From: Drosophila pseudoobscura
Lineage: Eukaryota; Arthropoda; Insecta; Diptera; Drosophilidae
Direction of reading: 5' to 3'
Length of the DNA: 64,000 bases
Assembly: GCF_009870125.1 (NCBI RefSeq)
Contig: NC_046683.1
Span: 22,081,001 to 22,145,000 of the forward strand
Shown here: piece by piece, positions 9,605 to 20,311 of the stretch
Numbering within the stretch: the stretch's first letter is position 1
Layout of the letters: each line of letters starts with the position of its first letter
The notes under the pieces: model-generated
The model's database searches: none
What the model was told of the DNA's origin: nothing
What the model saw: the letters and a program-made list of their open reading frames with translations, nothing else
Program-made: the position numbers and the translations under genes

Positions 9605-11260
9605 ATGCCAGCCATTCAGATACCAGATATCGTCGATTATACGGACCCCGTGGCCGTGTGCAATGCGGCCGACCTGAAGGAGAACGAGATGAAGCAGGTG
9701 GACTTCGACGAAGACACGCGCGTTCTTCTGGTCAAACAAAACGGTCGCCTGCAGGCGGTCGGCGCCAAGTGCACCCATTACGGGGCTCCGCTGAACACTG
9801 GCGCCCTCGGTCAGGGCCGTGTGCGCTGCCCCTGGCATGGGGCCTGCTTCGACCTGGAGACGGGCGACATTGAGGACTTTCCCGGCCTTGACTCGCTGCC
9901 CTGCTTCAACGTGGAGGTTAGCTCCGAGGGAATGGTGATGCTGCGGGCTAAGCGGTCCGATCTGGCGAAGAGTAAGCGGGTTAAGAACATGGTCGCGCGC
10001 AAGCCGGAAGATCAGCGCTGCTTCATTGTGGTTGGCGGCGGACCGTCGGGTGCCGTTTGCGTGGAAACGCTGCGTCAAGAGGGCTTCACCGGCCGCCTGA
10101 TTCTCGTGAGCCGCGAGAACTACTTGCCCTACGATCGCATCAAGATCTCCAAGGCCATGAACCTAGACATCGAGCAGCTGAGGTTCCGCGATGAGGAGTT
10201 CTACAAGCAGCACGACATCGAGGTGTGGCTCGGCGTCGGAGCGAGCAAGCTGGACACGGCTCAGAAGGAGCTGCACTGCACAAATGGCTATGTGGTGAAG
10301 TACGATAAGATCTACATTGCCACTGGCTGCTCCTCCTTTAAGCCCCCTATTCCGGGCGTTAATCTGAATAACGTGAAGACAATCCGTGAGCTGGACGACA
10401 CAAAGAGCATCATCGCAGCGGTCACCGAGGAGACTCGCGTTGTATGTCTAGGTGCCAGCTTCATTGCCTTGGAGGCGGCCGCTGCGCTCGTCTCGAAGGT
10501 GGCTAGCGTGACCGTGGTGGGGCGTGACAAAGTGCCGCTAAAGGCTGCCTTCGGAGAGCAGATAGGACAGCGGGTGGCCCAGCTTTTCGAGGATAACAAA
10601 GTTACCATGCGTATGGAGAGCGGTATTACCGAGATCATTGGCGATGACGATGGCAAGGTGGTGGAGGTGCAGCTGGCAGACGAGTCGCGTATACCGTGCG
10701 ATCTCCTCATCTTGGGCACCGGCTCCACGCTCAACACCCAGTTTCTGGCCAAGTCCGGCGTGCGAATAAATAGAAATGGCTCTGTGGACGTCACCGACTT
10801 CCTGGAGTCGAATGTTCCCGATGTATATGTGGGTGGCGACATTGCCAATGCTCACATCCATGGGCTGGCCCACGATCGCGTTAACATTGGCCATTACCAG
10901 CTGGCACAGTACCATGGACGCATCGCTGCCATTAACATGTGCGGCTCCGTGAAGAAGCTGGAGGCCGTTCCTTTCTTCTTCACCATGATATTTGGCAAAG
11001 GCTTCCGCTACGCCGGCCACGGCTCCTACAAGGAGGTCATCATCGACGGCAGTCTCGAGGATCTCAAGTTCGTGGCCTACTTCGTCAACGAGGCCGATAC
11101 GGTTACGGCTGTGGCGTCAGTTGGCCGCGATCCCATTGTGGCTCAGTTCTCTGAGCTGATATCGCAGGGCAAGTGCCTGGGTCGCGGCCACATCGAGAAT
11201 GTCGAGAACCGTGAGGCCTGGACGGCCAAGCTTCTGGAGCCGCTGCCTCTGGTGCGCTAG
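9605..11260 (+). CDS. AIFM3: AIFM3-like Rieske/FAD-NAD(P) oxidoreductase
   Basis: The protein is an apoptosis-inducing-factor-3-type flavoprotein of 551 residues from the ATG at 9605. Known relatives combine an N-terminal Rieske [2Fe-2S] domain with a pyridine-nucleotide-disulphide reductase fold. The Rieske ligands are visible as CTH (C56, H58) and CPWH (C75, H78). The FAD-binding GGGPSG is at residues 144-149, and the second FAD motif is around VYVGGD near residue 415. The NAD-site motif reads GASFIALE at 283-290, so the second and third glycines of the usual GxGxxG are Ser and Ala. The end of the protein matches the family (RYAGHGSYKEVII, DPIVAQFSELI). The exon begins at the acceptor at 9540, where the frame enters in phase 1. 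I chose 9605 because it is the first ATG after that acceptor and has A at -3. An upstream coding exon cannot be excluded. Cellular location is not evident from the N-terminus. Confidence 0.9.
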   Translation: MPAIQIPDIVDYTDPVAVCNAADLKENEMKQVDFDEDTRVLLVKQNGRLQAVGAKCTHYGAPLNTGALGQGRVRCPWHGACFDLETGDIEDFPGLDSLPCFNVEVSSEGMVMLRAKRSDLAKSKRVKNMVARKPEDQRCFIVVGGGPSGAVCVETLRQEGFTGRLILVSRENYLPYDRIKISKAMNLDIEQLRFRDEEFYKQHDIEVWLGVGASKLDTAQKELHCTNGYVVKYDKIYIATGCSSFKPPIPGVNLNNVKTIRELDDTKSIIAAVTEETRVVCLGASFIALEAAAALVSKVASVTVVGRDKVPLKAAFGEQIGQRVAQLFEDNKVTMRMESGITEIIGDDDGKVVEVQLADESRIPCDLLILGTGSTLNTQFLAKSGVRINRNGSVDVTDFLESNVPDVYVGGDIANAHIHGLAHDRVNIGHYQLAQYHGRIAAINMCGSVKKLEAVPFFFTMIFGKGFRYAGHGSYKEVIIDGSLEDLKFVAYFVNEADTVTAVASVGRDPIVAQFSELISQGKCLGRGHIENVENREAWTAKLLEPLPLVR

Positions 11261-12515
11261 AGGTAAAGCAGATAGAAACAGGTTTCAGCGCCTAAAAGCT
11301 CTCTGGAGTTCTCCGCTGGCCTCTGCCGGTACCTGTGGCATGCAACTGCAAGCTACAAGAGATTTGTCTTTATATTTTCTATGCAATCGTTGATGTATTC
11401 AGTATGTCTTTACATACATACGTACACACATATGTATGTTCTGGAGTTACGCCTAATTTGTTGAGTTTTGTACACTACCGCCCATTGGCTGGGACCAGGA
11501 TCAATCAGATCACTCTTGCCTTGCTTGATCAAAGCGAACATGTACCCACCAGTGTCAGTGTAGATTCATATACATATTTTAATATCCACCCCATTTGCTA
11601 CTCGTAAACACCGCCACCCACTGTAACCCAATCTACCTGAATTTGAAATTCCAAAATGAAAGTATTAAATGCAATATAAACGCAACAAAATTGACAATGG
11701 CAATGGCCGGTTGTCTAGTGATGAGGAGATATGCCTACAGGCCTCTAGCCTGCTTCATCATAACTTTTGGCACTAAAAGCCAGTCCCTTTAGGAGAGACG
11801 CAGGTGAAGTGCAATCAATCTTTAGGCCACTGCCTGCAAACCCAGGACCAAATGATGGACCGCGGCACTCATGCAGATCGGGGAGCAGGACCAGCATAAG
11901 CAAGGAGCTATGCAACTGCTGGAACTCCTTAAGCCGAACGAAGAGTTGGTTTGAAAGCGTAAATGCAGGATTCAGTGTAATCCCTCTAGCAGACAGTGGA
12001 AAGGACAAAGCGCAGCAGTCTGCGAAGGTAATTTGCTTCAGATAAGGACGATTGTTGGACATCGATCATTGTGGATGGTTTGGTATTTAAAATCGGCGCT
12101 AGTGCAGGCTAGTGTCTCATCGATATCAATAGTTTGGTTTGTTCGCTGAAAATATCGATAGTTGAGTTACTATCGGCCACGACATGGCAACGCTGGTTTT
12201 CAAATATAAAATAGGTGGCAACTGTTTATGCGGAGCCTGTGTGAAAGAAAAATTGCAATTTTTTCCAATTCACACACACACACACACGCATTTCACAAAA
12301 AAAAAGAAAAACAGGCGAAAAACGCCCAATAAATTCGTGTCGGCAGAAGAAGTGCGGCAGCAGAAAGTGCATCTCCAAACTCCAACCGAAACGGGCACCA
12401 GCGAGAGCCAAGCAAAGCACTACACTGCAACCGGACGGACGGAGCCACAGCGACATTCCAGCCGAGCTGCGACCGTGCACCCCAAGAAGAGGAGGCCAAT
12501 TTACGTTTATTAATT
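11261..12515. other. Spacer: 3' end of AIFM3-like gene, then Vps26 promoter and 5'UTR
   Basis: The first part is presumably 3'UTR of the upstream gene. 11745-12060 is open on both strands but shows no domain and is not called. From about 12120 it carries Vps26 promoter motifs (listed separately). A CA microsatellite (12271-12287) and A-rich sequence follow in the presumed 5'UTR. Confidence 0.5.
12153..12196 (+). promoter_or_regulatory. DRE plus Ohler motif 8 at the Vps26 promoter
   Basis: A perfect DREF site TATCGATA occurs at 12153-12160. TGGCAACGCTGG at 12185-12196 fits Ohler core motif 8 (YGGCARCGSYSS). Both are about 320-360 bp before the Vps26 start codon and point to TATA-less housekeeping expression. 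Confidence 0.6.
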
Positions 12516-14297
12516 ATGAATTTTCTGGGCTTTGGCCAGTCAGCCGAGATAGAGATTGTTTTCGATGGCGCCGAACACAAGACTGCCGAGGTCAAGGGTG
12601 AGGACGGCAAGGTGGAGAAAATGTTGCTCTTCTACGACGGCGAAACAGTGTCTGGCAAGGTGAGAGCGGTAGCGTGAGCACAGGCAGGCATTGGGAATAG
12701 GCGGTTGTGCAAATGCGGAGGCGTTGCCCCTTCCATTTACGCCGCTGCAAAGGCGCCTTGCCTTTATCGGCATTGCTTCTTCACTCACTCACTAACTAAC
12801 TCAATTCGTTGCTCTTTCCACTATCTGTATTTCTGTGTCGTTTTCCGCTCTGTCGCTCGCGGCATTATTTAGGTTAACGTGACGCTGAAGAAGCCAGGCA
12901 GCAAGCTGGAGCATCAGGGCATCAAGATCGAGTTCATCGGACAGATTGAGCTGTTCTACGACCGGGGCACCCATCACGAGTTCAAGTGCCTGGCCAAGGC
13001 ACTGGCGCGTCCCGGTGATCTCATCCAAAATAACAGCTACCCGTTCGACTTTCCTAACGTGGAGAAGCAGTTTGAGGTGTATGCCGGGTCCAATGTAAGG
13101 CTGCGCTACTTCTTGCGGGCGACCATCGTGCGTCGAATCAGCGACATCACCCGTGAGGTTGACATCGCCGTTCACACGCTTTGCAGCTACCCGGAGATGA
13201 ACAACCCCATAAAAATGGAGGTGGGCATCGAGGACTGTCTACACATTGAGTTCGAGTATAACAAGAGCAAGTACCACTTGCGAGACACAATCATCGGCAA
13301 GATTTACTTCCTGCTCGTTCGCATCAAGATCAAGCATATGGAGATAGCGATCATCAAACGCGAGTCTACCGGGACCGGCCCGAACATGTTCAACGAAAAC
13401 GAAACCATCGCCAAGTACGAAATCATGGATGGGGCGCCGGTCAAGGGTGAGAGCATACCCATCCGGGTCTTTCTCGCCGGCTACAATCTCACGCCTACCA
13501 TGCGCGACATTAACAAGAAGTTCTCCGTCAAGTATTTTCTAAACCTGGTGCTGATGGACACTGAGGATCGTCGCTACTTTAAGCAGCAGGAGATCACCCT
13601 GTGGCGCAAGGCGGACATTCCCCGCTACCACGTCGCCCAGCATCAGCAGCAGCAACACCAGCAGCATCAGCACGTACCGCTGCATGCGCCGCCACATCTG
13701 GTGAGTGGTCCGGCGGCACCAACAGTCGCCCCCTCACTCATCAGCACCAGTACGGACAGCGGCGAGGGTGCGGCCATAGGCGGATCCGGCAGTGGCCTTG
13801 GCGTGGGTGTCGGGGTGGCCAGCACCGAATCGAGAATGGGTCTTTTCACCAGGGAGAGCCCCAACCAGGAGTTTAGCCAGCAGCAGCTCGACTCTCCACT
13901 GCCCAACTCACCGCCGTTGACGCCGTTGAACGAGAGCCCGGCCGAAAGGGAGCTCCGAAGGGAGCCAACGCCAACGCCTACTCCGGCGGCTGTATCTGAT
14001 CCAATTTCAGTTTCGGTAGCGGTTTCAGCTTCAGCGACATCAGCGCCAGGGCCAGAACGAGGGATGGGCGATGGCGCCGCAGCGGCCACCACAAGTGCCT
14101 CGCCCATTGCCATGCTGTCCAGCTCGCCGCCGCCACTCCCCTTGCAGCTTCCCCGTTCGGATGGAAGTACGGGAACAGCGCCGCAGGCTGCCGCAGAAGA
14201 TGAGCTGGATCAGGATGCCGTAGCCACTAACGATGCCAGGGTCACGTCTCCGGCGGCTGCGAAAAAGGTTAGCGCTACGCTTCTGGCCGCCGATTGA
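12516..14297 (+). CDS. Vps26: Vps26, retromer arrestin-like subunit, with a long low-complexity tail
   Basis: Retromer core subunit that, with Vps35 and Vps29, sorts endosomal cargo back to the Golgi or plasma membrane. Two coding exons: 12516-12659 (MNFLGFGQSAEIEIVFDG...) and 12873-14297, joined at phase 0 by a 213-bp intron with GTGAGA/TTTAG ends; total 522 residues. The bilobed arrestin-like fold covers about residues 1-295 and shows the family's characteristic stretches (GQIELFYDRG, FPNVEKQFEVYAGSNVRLRY, GIEDCLHIEFEYNKSKYHL, YFKQQEITLWRK). Residues about 296-522 are a fly-type extension of poly-Gln/His, Ser, Pro, Thr and Ala with no predicted fold, far longer than the tail of human VPS26A (327 residues in total). 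The extension stays open to a TGA at 14295. DRE and motif 8 upstream indicate constitutive expression. Confidence 0.97.
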
Positions 14298-15699
14298 GAA
14301 ATATGCGTGGATGGATTGCCACGCACTGGATCGGATCGGGCTGGGAGTCGGGATCGGAGTCGTACTCAGCTTGTAGTGGAATGGAGGAGCAGGCGGAACT
14401 GTTTAGGTATATAATTGTATACAACAGTAGTAGATCACTGACAGCGGCAACGGCAACAACAGCAACAAAATAAGCATACATCTATTTTTTTAAAGTTAAT
14501 TTAAAATTGTTACAAAATGTTTTATCGAGGTTATGCGCATCAGTTTACCAAATCAACAAAAATAATCAAACGAGAAGCGAAGCATAGGAAAAGGAGACCC
14601 AGACAAAAGCGTAGAAAGAATGAAATGAAGCCTCGTAGCTGCATACATATGTATATCCATTCTATATCGACGTTAGAGATAAATTCTATTCGTATTATTG
14701 CTAAAATTATGATGTGGAGGAGAGATCAGCGCTTGTTGACAGACAGATTCCCAGACCTCCATAGCACCCATCCAATACGCCATCCACACCCCTCCCTATT
14801 CATGGATCCCAATAACTCTGATCATTCCCCCACAGTTCCCACAGCGTTATAAGCGCTTGTAAAATCTGATTTTTCATTTTTTTAAATTTGAGACATGAAA
14901 GTGCTTTCTAAAAGTGAAAATCCTTGAAATTGTGCATTAAAGTAAATCAAAGAGACGAACTCTAATACAAATATCAACAACACACTTGCAATAAATTTAT
15001 AGTCGGATTTTGGGAGCTGCTGGGTGGACGAGGAAAAGGAATCTGAGAGCGGCGAAATTAAAAAAAATGTTACATGCCTTGCATATGTACATAACACAGT
15101 TCATATACATAATATACACGAAATATACACATAAATATATATATATATATATATACATTGAATTACAATTTATCGAATAAAAATGACACCAAGAGCTCTA
15201 AGCACGAAATAGACAGAGACAAGACAGGAACATAATGTATTCTACATACATATGTACATATGCATGTACGAGCAGATGTCTGTTCCGGCGTGCTTTGGAG
15301 AAAGCGTTTCTTCGCCATCAGCTTTGGGAGTAAAATTGTAGGTAAACCCAATAGGGATGATCCAAATAATCTAGGTTTCACTTCTGTTCCTTTATAATAT
15401 CTGCCTTAAAATATCCTGTGATTCGGTGCACTTCAGAAAGAATTTAAAAATATAAACCTCCCAAGAAAATGAAAGTTGTAAATCATGTAAAAACTTCTCC
15501 AGGAACAAAGGGAACAGTCGCCACAGTCAGCAGAACACTTCATTTAACCAGGAGGAACAATGTACCACCATACACATAAGCTCCTCGTTGCGCAAGCCGC
15601 CGAAGCCAGTGTAATTACATAATTTGCACATACACATAATCTATATATACTTTATAATTAATTTAATGCATCTTGAGGTTGAAACAAGTCGATTTTAAG
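14298..15699. other. Convergent 3' spacer between Vps26 and mL63
   Basis: Presumably the 3'UTRs of the two convergent genes. It contains an AT dinucleotide tract at 15133-15154, TACATATGTA palindromes (about 15247-15258) and short open frames without domains. No gene is seen. Confidence 0.5.
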
Positions 15700-16093
15700 C
15701 TAGTCCCAGGTCTCTTTGACCTTCAGGTGGCTCAGACGCTCTTCGATGGTCACATGCGGCTTCATTTTGCGCATCGTCTGCTCATCTGTCCACTTGGCAA
15801 CCAGCTTATCGCGTTTCTGCAGTTCCTTGGCATGCCCAGATGATTGCTCCTGCAGAGTTTCAAATGAAAAGAGAATGAGATTGTGTGTTGTTGTGAATGA
15901 GAATAGGAGGCTGTTCACTCACCAGTGTCAGGTAGGGATGCCGCAGCAGGAACATAATGTGTTCCTGTCGCTCGTATTCCCGGGTGAGCGTGTCCATGGC
16001 TTGCTTGCTAACCGGCTTTACCAGACGGCGCTTCCCGCGGAATATGTGGCCCGGCACAGTTTTCTTAAAGAAGTTTATCAGTGTCAGTTGCAT
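15700..16093 (-). CDS. MRPL57: Mitochondrial ribosomal protein mL63 (MRP63/MRPL57 family)
   Basis: A small protein of the mitochondrial large ribosomal subunit. Two exons on the minus strand: 16093-15923 (57 codons) and 15849-15700 (49 codons plus stop), joined in phase 0 across a 73-bp intron (GTGAGT at 15922, CTGCAG ending at 15850); 106 residues. The order of conserved stretches follows the human protein: an N-terminal LINFFKKTVPGHIFRGKRR segment (human IPGRQWIGKHRR), an RE-rich helix ending in RHPYLTLEQ (human SMPYMTREQ), SGHAKELQKR, and a C-terminal ERLSHLKVKETW (human DQLDHLNVTKKW). The basic N-terminus suits mitochondrial import. It diverges from the RMND1-family gene across a 396-bp spacer, so the two mitochondrial genes may share a promoter. 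Confidence 0.88.
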
Positions 16094-16489
16094 TATGGGT
16101 TTTCAGTTTTTTTCCTGGGGAAAATGCAGCACGTTAATTTATTTTGCATGAGTTCAACAAACAGCTGATGGGTCTATCGGTCTATCGATTTGTATAATTT
16201 TCAACGAAATGTTCATAATACTAGTACTAATTGCAATAAAAGATGAATCATTTATTACATACATTTTTTTTTTTTGTCAAATCGGTTTTTTTTTATATTA
16301 TTAATGAAATTGAATTGTGAAGCATCTGACAGTACATTTACAGCACTGAGCCGATAGCGATAATCATAAGAAGTAGTAGTCGGGCAATCGCCGGCTGGTT
16401 ATAGTAGCATTACAAAACCATGCAGCAAGCTGCTGAAATGGCTATTTAGTTGCCTTTAACGCACATCAAGCAACGTCGATTTGAGAAAA
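16094..16489. promoter_or_regulatory. Bidirectional promoter between mL63 and RMND1-like genes
   Basis: The 396-bp spacer carries AACAGCTGAT (16160-16169), a perfect match to the Drosophila core E-box motif 5, and a DRE core TATCGAT (16183-16189) 14 bp later. A T-run (about 16266-16275) follows. There is no TATA box. The motifs sit nearer the mL63 side, about 70-95 bp from its ATG. Control of both genes from here is inferred from the divergent arrangement. Confidence 0.55.
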
Positions 16490-17770
16490 ATGAACTTTGC
16501 ACGCCTTCGACTCGAGAAGCTGATCTTGAGGAGCCTTCGCCAGCCGCAACGTCACTTTCAGACGCAATGGCAAGGCCATCGGTGGATGACCACAATCACT
16601 AAACCGCCTGCCACAGCAGCAGTTGCAGAGGAAACAGACGCTGCCACAAAGAAGTCCAAATCAGCCACAATCCAGGGTCAAGCTCCCAGTGTGAAGCCAA
16701 TGCCTTTGGTGGAAGAGCGACTGGAGTCGATACTGTCGCCCATTAGGACGCGCATAATGCGCAAAAAGCGCCTGGCCACTGACGAGCTGTCTGCCCTAGG
16801 ATTCCTCAACACGCGCGGCTATACCACGGCTGAAGAGTACAATCTGGAGGCACTGCAGGCGGCCCTCAAGGAGCAAAATCTTTACGAGACAAAGCGTTTC
16901 TTTTCCACGGACAACTTGGATGTGGAGCAGAACGTGCTGTTCGTGGCGGCCAAGTACCCAACAGGACAGCAGCCGCGCGAGATATTCTTCTTTCGCGAGG
17001 GGTCCGTTGTGTTCTGGAACTGCAGCGACATCGAGATGAACAACGTGCTGAATTTTCTGCGATCTTTTGAGCGAGAATCGTACGTGAGTGCCCTGGTTCA
17101 CGGGGAGAGCGAAGTGATGCCCTACACCTATATCCCGTCAACGGCCGTCGACGTCGAAGGCGACCTAGTGGCGGAGAGCAGCGACTTCAACGCCACCTCT
17201 CGCGCCTTTTTCCAGAAAGGCAAATTCTTCGTGACGGGCGACAGAGACAGTTTCTTGTACAAGTACACATTCTCCAATGCGATGGCCCAGTCGATCAAGC
17301 TGGGCATGTGGGAGGCGACGCTGGACCGCTACATCGACTCGATTGAGCACTTGACGGAGGACCTTAAGCGTGGCCGACGGCTGCGCATATCCCGGGCGGC
17401 CATGCTGCGCAAGACGGGCGAGCTGTTCGCCTTGCGCCACGTGATCAACCTGTCGTCGGATCTACTGGACGCTCCCGACTTTTACTGGGACAGGGAAGAA
17501 CTTGAGGGACTCTATCTGCAGGTGTGCTCATACTTTAGCATTTCGCGCCGCACCAAGGTGATGAATGAGAAGATCAGCCACTGCGTGGAGCTAGCCGAGC
17601 TGGTCTCTCACAATCTCAATGACGCCCACCACATCAGACTCGAGTGGATGATCATAATCCTGATTATGGTAGAGGTGGGGTTTGAAATTTTGCATTTCAT
17701 TAGCGACAAGGGCGACAAGCAGCAATCCTTGGAAATTGTGCCCCTTTCCAACCAGTTAGTTCCTAAATAG
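16490..17770 (+). CDS. RMND1: RMND1-family (DUF155) mitochondrial inner-membrane protein
   Basis: Member of the RMND1/Sif2-Sif3 family, which supports mitochondrial translation by anchoring ribosomes at the inner membrane. Single exon, 426 residues from the ATG at 16490. The N-terminus is Arg-rich and amphipathic (MNFARLRLEKLILRSLR), fitting a mitochondrial presequence. Conserved family blocks are visible: FFFREGSVVFWN, the SYVSALVHGE region, FSNAMAQSIKLGMWEATLD, GELFALRHVINLSSDLLD, PDFYWDREELEGLY and FSISRRTKVMNEKISHC. A C-terminal membrane segment follows RLEWM at about residues 385-402 (a run of I/L/M/V/F) and leaves a short tail of about 23 residues. It shares its upstream spacer with mL63. 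Confidence 0.95.
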   Translation: MNFARLRLEKLILRSLRQPQRHFQTQWQGHRWMTTITKPPATAAVAEETDAATKKSKSATIQGQAPSVKPMPLVEERLESILSPIRTRIMRKKRLATDELSALGFLNTRGYTTAEEYNLEALQAALKEQNLYETKRFFSTDNLDVEQNVLFVAAKYPTGQQPREIFFFREGSVVFWNCSDIEMNNVLNFLRSFERESYVSALVHGESEVMPYTYIPSTAVDVEGDLVAESSDFNATSRAFFQKGKFFVTGDRDSFLYKYTFSNAMAQSIKLGMWEATLDRYIDSIEHLTEDLKRGRRLRISRAAMLRKTGELFALRHVINLSSDLLDAPDFYWDREELEGLYLQVCSYFSISRRTKVMNEKISHCVELAELVSHNLNDAHHIRLEWMIIILIMVEVGFEILHFISDKGDKQQSLEIVPLSNQLVPK

Positions 17771-18216
17771 CGTTCATGTTGATTGAAATACACAAATCTG
17801 TTGTTTTTTAATATCTTATACGTATTTAGGCTAATATATAAATATGTTAAATTGAATTAACCGTCCTTTCCTTTCTATCGATAAGTTGCTTGCCGAGTAC
17901 CTTTTCAACACTGCCTATCGATACAGAGTGCTGAGTGACTCGGTTTCGTTTTTGCTTCAATAGTTCTTTACGAAAGTCTCGAATTGCCAATATAAAAATA
18001 AACATATTAAAGTCAACCAAATAATTGTATTTTTCCATAGTGCACTTGCTGTTAATATATGTTAATTATTCAAACATAGCGAAGACTGTAAAAGAACCAT
18101 ATTCAATCACACGCCCCCGGCTTAAAGAACCAGTCCTTCGAACAGTTCCGAACCAGCTGAGCCAGCTCTGAATTTTGGCGGCATTTTCCCGCAGTAAGGA
18201 AAGGCAAGGAGAGATT
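17771..18216 (+). promoter_or_regulatory. Spacer with two DREF sites upstream of APC7
   Basis: Two perfect TATCGATA sites at 17876-17883 and 17916-17923 are 40 bp apart, about 300-340 bp before the APC7 start codon and just after the end of the RMND1-family gene. There is no TATA box. Paired DREs are common in genes for cell-cycle and growth functions, which fits an APC/C subunit. Confidence 0.6.
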
Positions 18217-20311
18217 ATGGAAAACGCACTCTTTGCCAATGTGCAAAAGCTCTACGATCACAGGCTTTACGAGTCCGTCATCCCAGCGGTAAGGACGAGT
18301 GCAGCCTCATCCTTGAAAAATCATTTATTCTTTTCATTTTCATTTGTTTGTGAATCCTCAGGCAAGCCTTTTGAACACATTGCTGCAGAACGATCGCAAT
18401 GTGGCTACGCTGGAGATGGAATACCAGGTAATGCTCTACTTGGCCAATGCCCACTACAAGGAGCGTCACTTTCGCTTGGCCTACCAGCAGCTGGAGTCTG
18501 TGCTGCACACACGCCGCACCATGCTCCGCTATAAGAGCGCTTGCCTGACGGCCATCGAGATTATGAACAATCAGTTCACAGACGTGGAGCTGCGCTACCG
18601 GCTGGCTGTATGCTATAAAGAAGTGGGGGAGCCAGGTAAGGCTATTAGCACTCTTCTGGCATTGTCAGCAAAAATGCGCACGCCGCGCATCAACATGCTG
18701 CTGGGCCGGCTGCACCACCACGCCTCAGCGGGAAGTAAGGGCAAGGCCGACGCCGTTATGGCCTACAAGGATGTACTCAAGGAGTGCCCCATGTCGCTGA
18801 AATCCATCGAGGCCCTGCTTGAGCTAGGCGTCGATGGCATCGAGGTCAATTCGCTGGTAATGAATGGTAAGTGCACTGTTGCAATCCAATCCCTATAATC
18901 CACTCCATTCCTATGGACAATATTCGTTCCTACCTCAGCTGCCTCTGCTCCCCGGAACATCGAGTGGCTGAGCACCTGGATCAAAGCGCTGGCCCAGATG
19001 TACGGCTGCAAGCATCTGGAAGCGGCCAAGACCTTTCAGCAGCTTAACGATTCCACCAGGCTCCGCAGAAACGAGCATCTGCTAGTGGAGATCGGGCGGT
19101 GCCTGTACTACTACGGCCACAATATCCAGGCAGAGCAGTTCCTAAGCACAGCGGTCATGGCCTATCCCTACAATATGGAGGCTATCAGCCTACTGGCTGT
19201 TGTGTATGAGCTCAACGAGCAGAGCGCCATAGAGCAGGAGAAGCTTTTCACCCAGGTGAGCTCCGATCGGGAGTTCAGCCCGGCCCATTGGTTCGTCCAC
19301 GGCCAGAAGATGTACAGCGACGCCAAGTACCAGCGGGGTCTCACTTTTGTCGAGCGCTGTCTCGATATGGATCCGCGTCACGTCGAGGGCCATTTGCTGC
19401 GGGGCAATCTTTTCATTTCATTGCAGCGGTACCGTGAGGCTATCGAAGCGTTCCGCAACGCACAGGGACTGGCCCCATATCGCTTTGAAGTCTACAAGGG
19501 TCTGTTCCATTGCTATGTGGCCCAAAAGCGGTTCAAGGAGGCGCAGACCATGTGCGTCTGGGCTATACGCAGCTTCCGCACCTCACCGCGCAGCTACACG
19601 GTAAGTGGAGGAGGAACAGGATCCCATCCATATCGAATCTGAATCACATTTATTGTGTATACCCTTCACTCATTTACAGATGTTTGGACGAACGCTCTTC
19701 CACTCAACCAATCCGGCGGCCAAACGGAGTGCCAGAAAGTTTGTGGAGAAAGCGCTGAAGATCGATTCCAGCTACACTCCGGCCGTGGCCCTTATGGCCG
19801 AGATCTGCCAGTATGAGGGCGCCACCAAGGCGGCCATAAAACTGCTGGAGAAGCAGGTAATCAACTATCCGAATCAGAATCTCTACACCCTCTTAGGCGA
19901 CATATTGCGTATCGAAAAGGAGCCGATCAAGGCTCTGGACTACTACTATAGGGCCCTGAGGTAAGCAGGAAAAAGGAAAGCGATCTAGATTGATATGTAA
20001 TGGATTTTACTTCTAGCGTGGACTCCAATTGCGTGCGGGCCATAAATGGAATTAACTCTCTTAAGATGGGAGGCTCTATAGGAGCCAAAGGAGAAGGCAC
20101 AGCCACAGAGCCAGGCAGAGGAGATGGAAGCAATGGAATGGCCACGCCCACCCCTAGCGGCACCCCCCACCAGGAGTGGCAGAGCGTGAACTGCGATGAA
20201 CCCCTGGAGGTGTCTTCCGTGTCTGGAGCAACCCACGGAAATAGCGAAGCGGCTGCCATGTCGGAGCCCCTTTGGCAAGATGCCGATATAGAGATGCTCA
20301 ACAACGAGTGA
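18217..20311 (+). CDS. APC7: Anaphase-promoting complex subunit 7 (TPR protein)
   Basis: TPR scaffold subunit of the APC/C ubiquitin ligase, which triggers anaphase and mitotic exit. Five exons give 604 residues: 18217-18288, 18362-18866, 18939-19600, 19680-19960 and 20017-20311. All introns are 56-79 bp with GTAAG-type donors and YAG acceptors, and the frame is kept across each (phases 0, 1, 0, 2). The N-terminus (MENALFANVQKLYDHRLYES) matches the APC7 start. TPR repeats run through most of the chain, for example NMEAISLLAVVYELN, DPRHVEGHLLRGNLFISLQR and PYRFEVYKGLFHCYVAQKR. The last exon encodes a Gly/Thr/Ser-rich tail ending in DADIEMLNNE. Paired DREs lie upstream. Confidence 0.93.

Noticed and set aside
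9536-11020. Several long minus-strand frames opposite the AIFM3-like gene
   Set aside because: Shadows of a high-GC coding exon; the plus-strand protein is fully accounted for by family motifs.
13667-14113. 148-residue frame antisense to the Vps26 tail
   Set aside because: Mirror of the low-complexity tail coding sequence; a shadow of a real gene.
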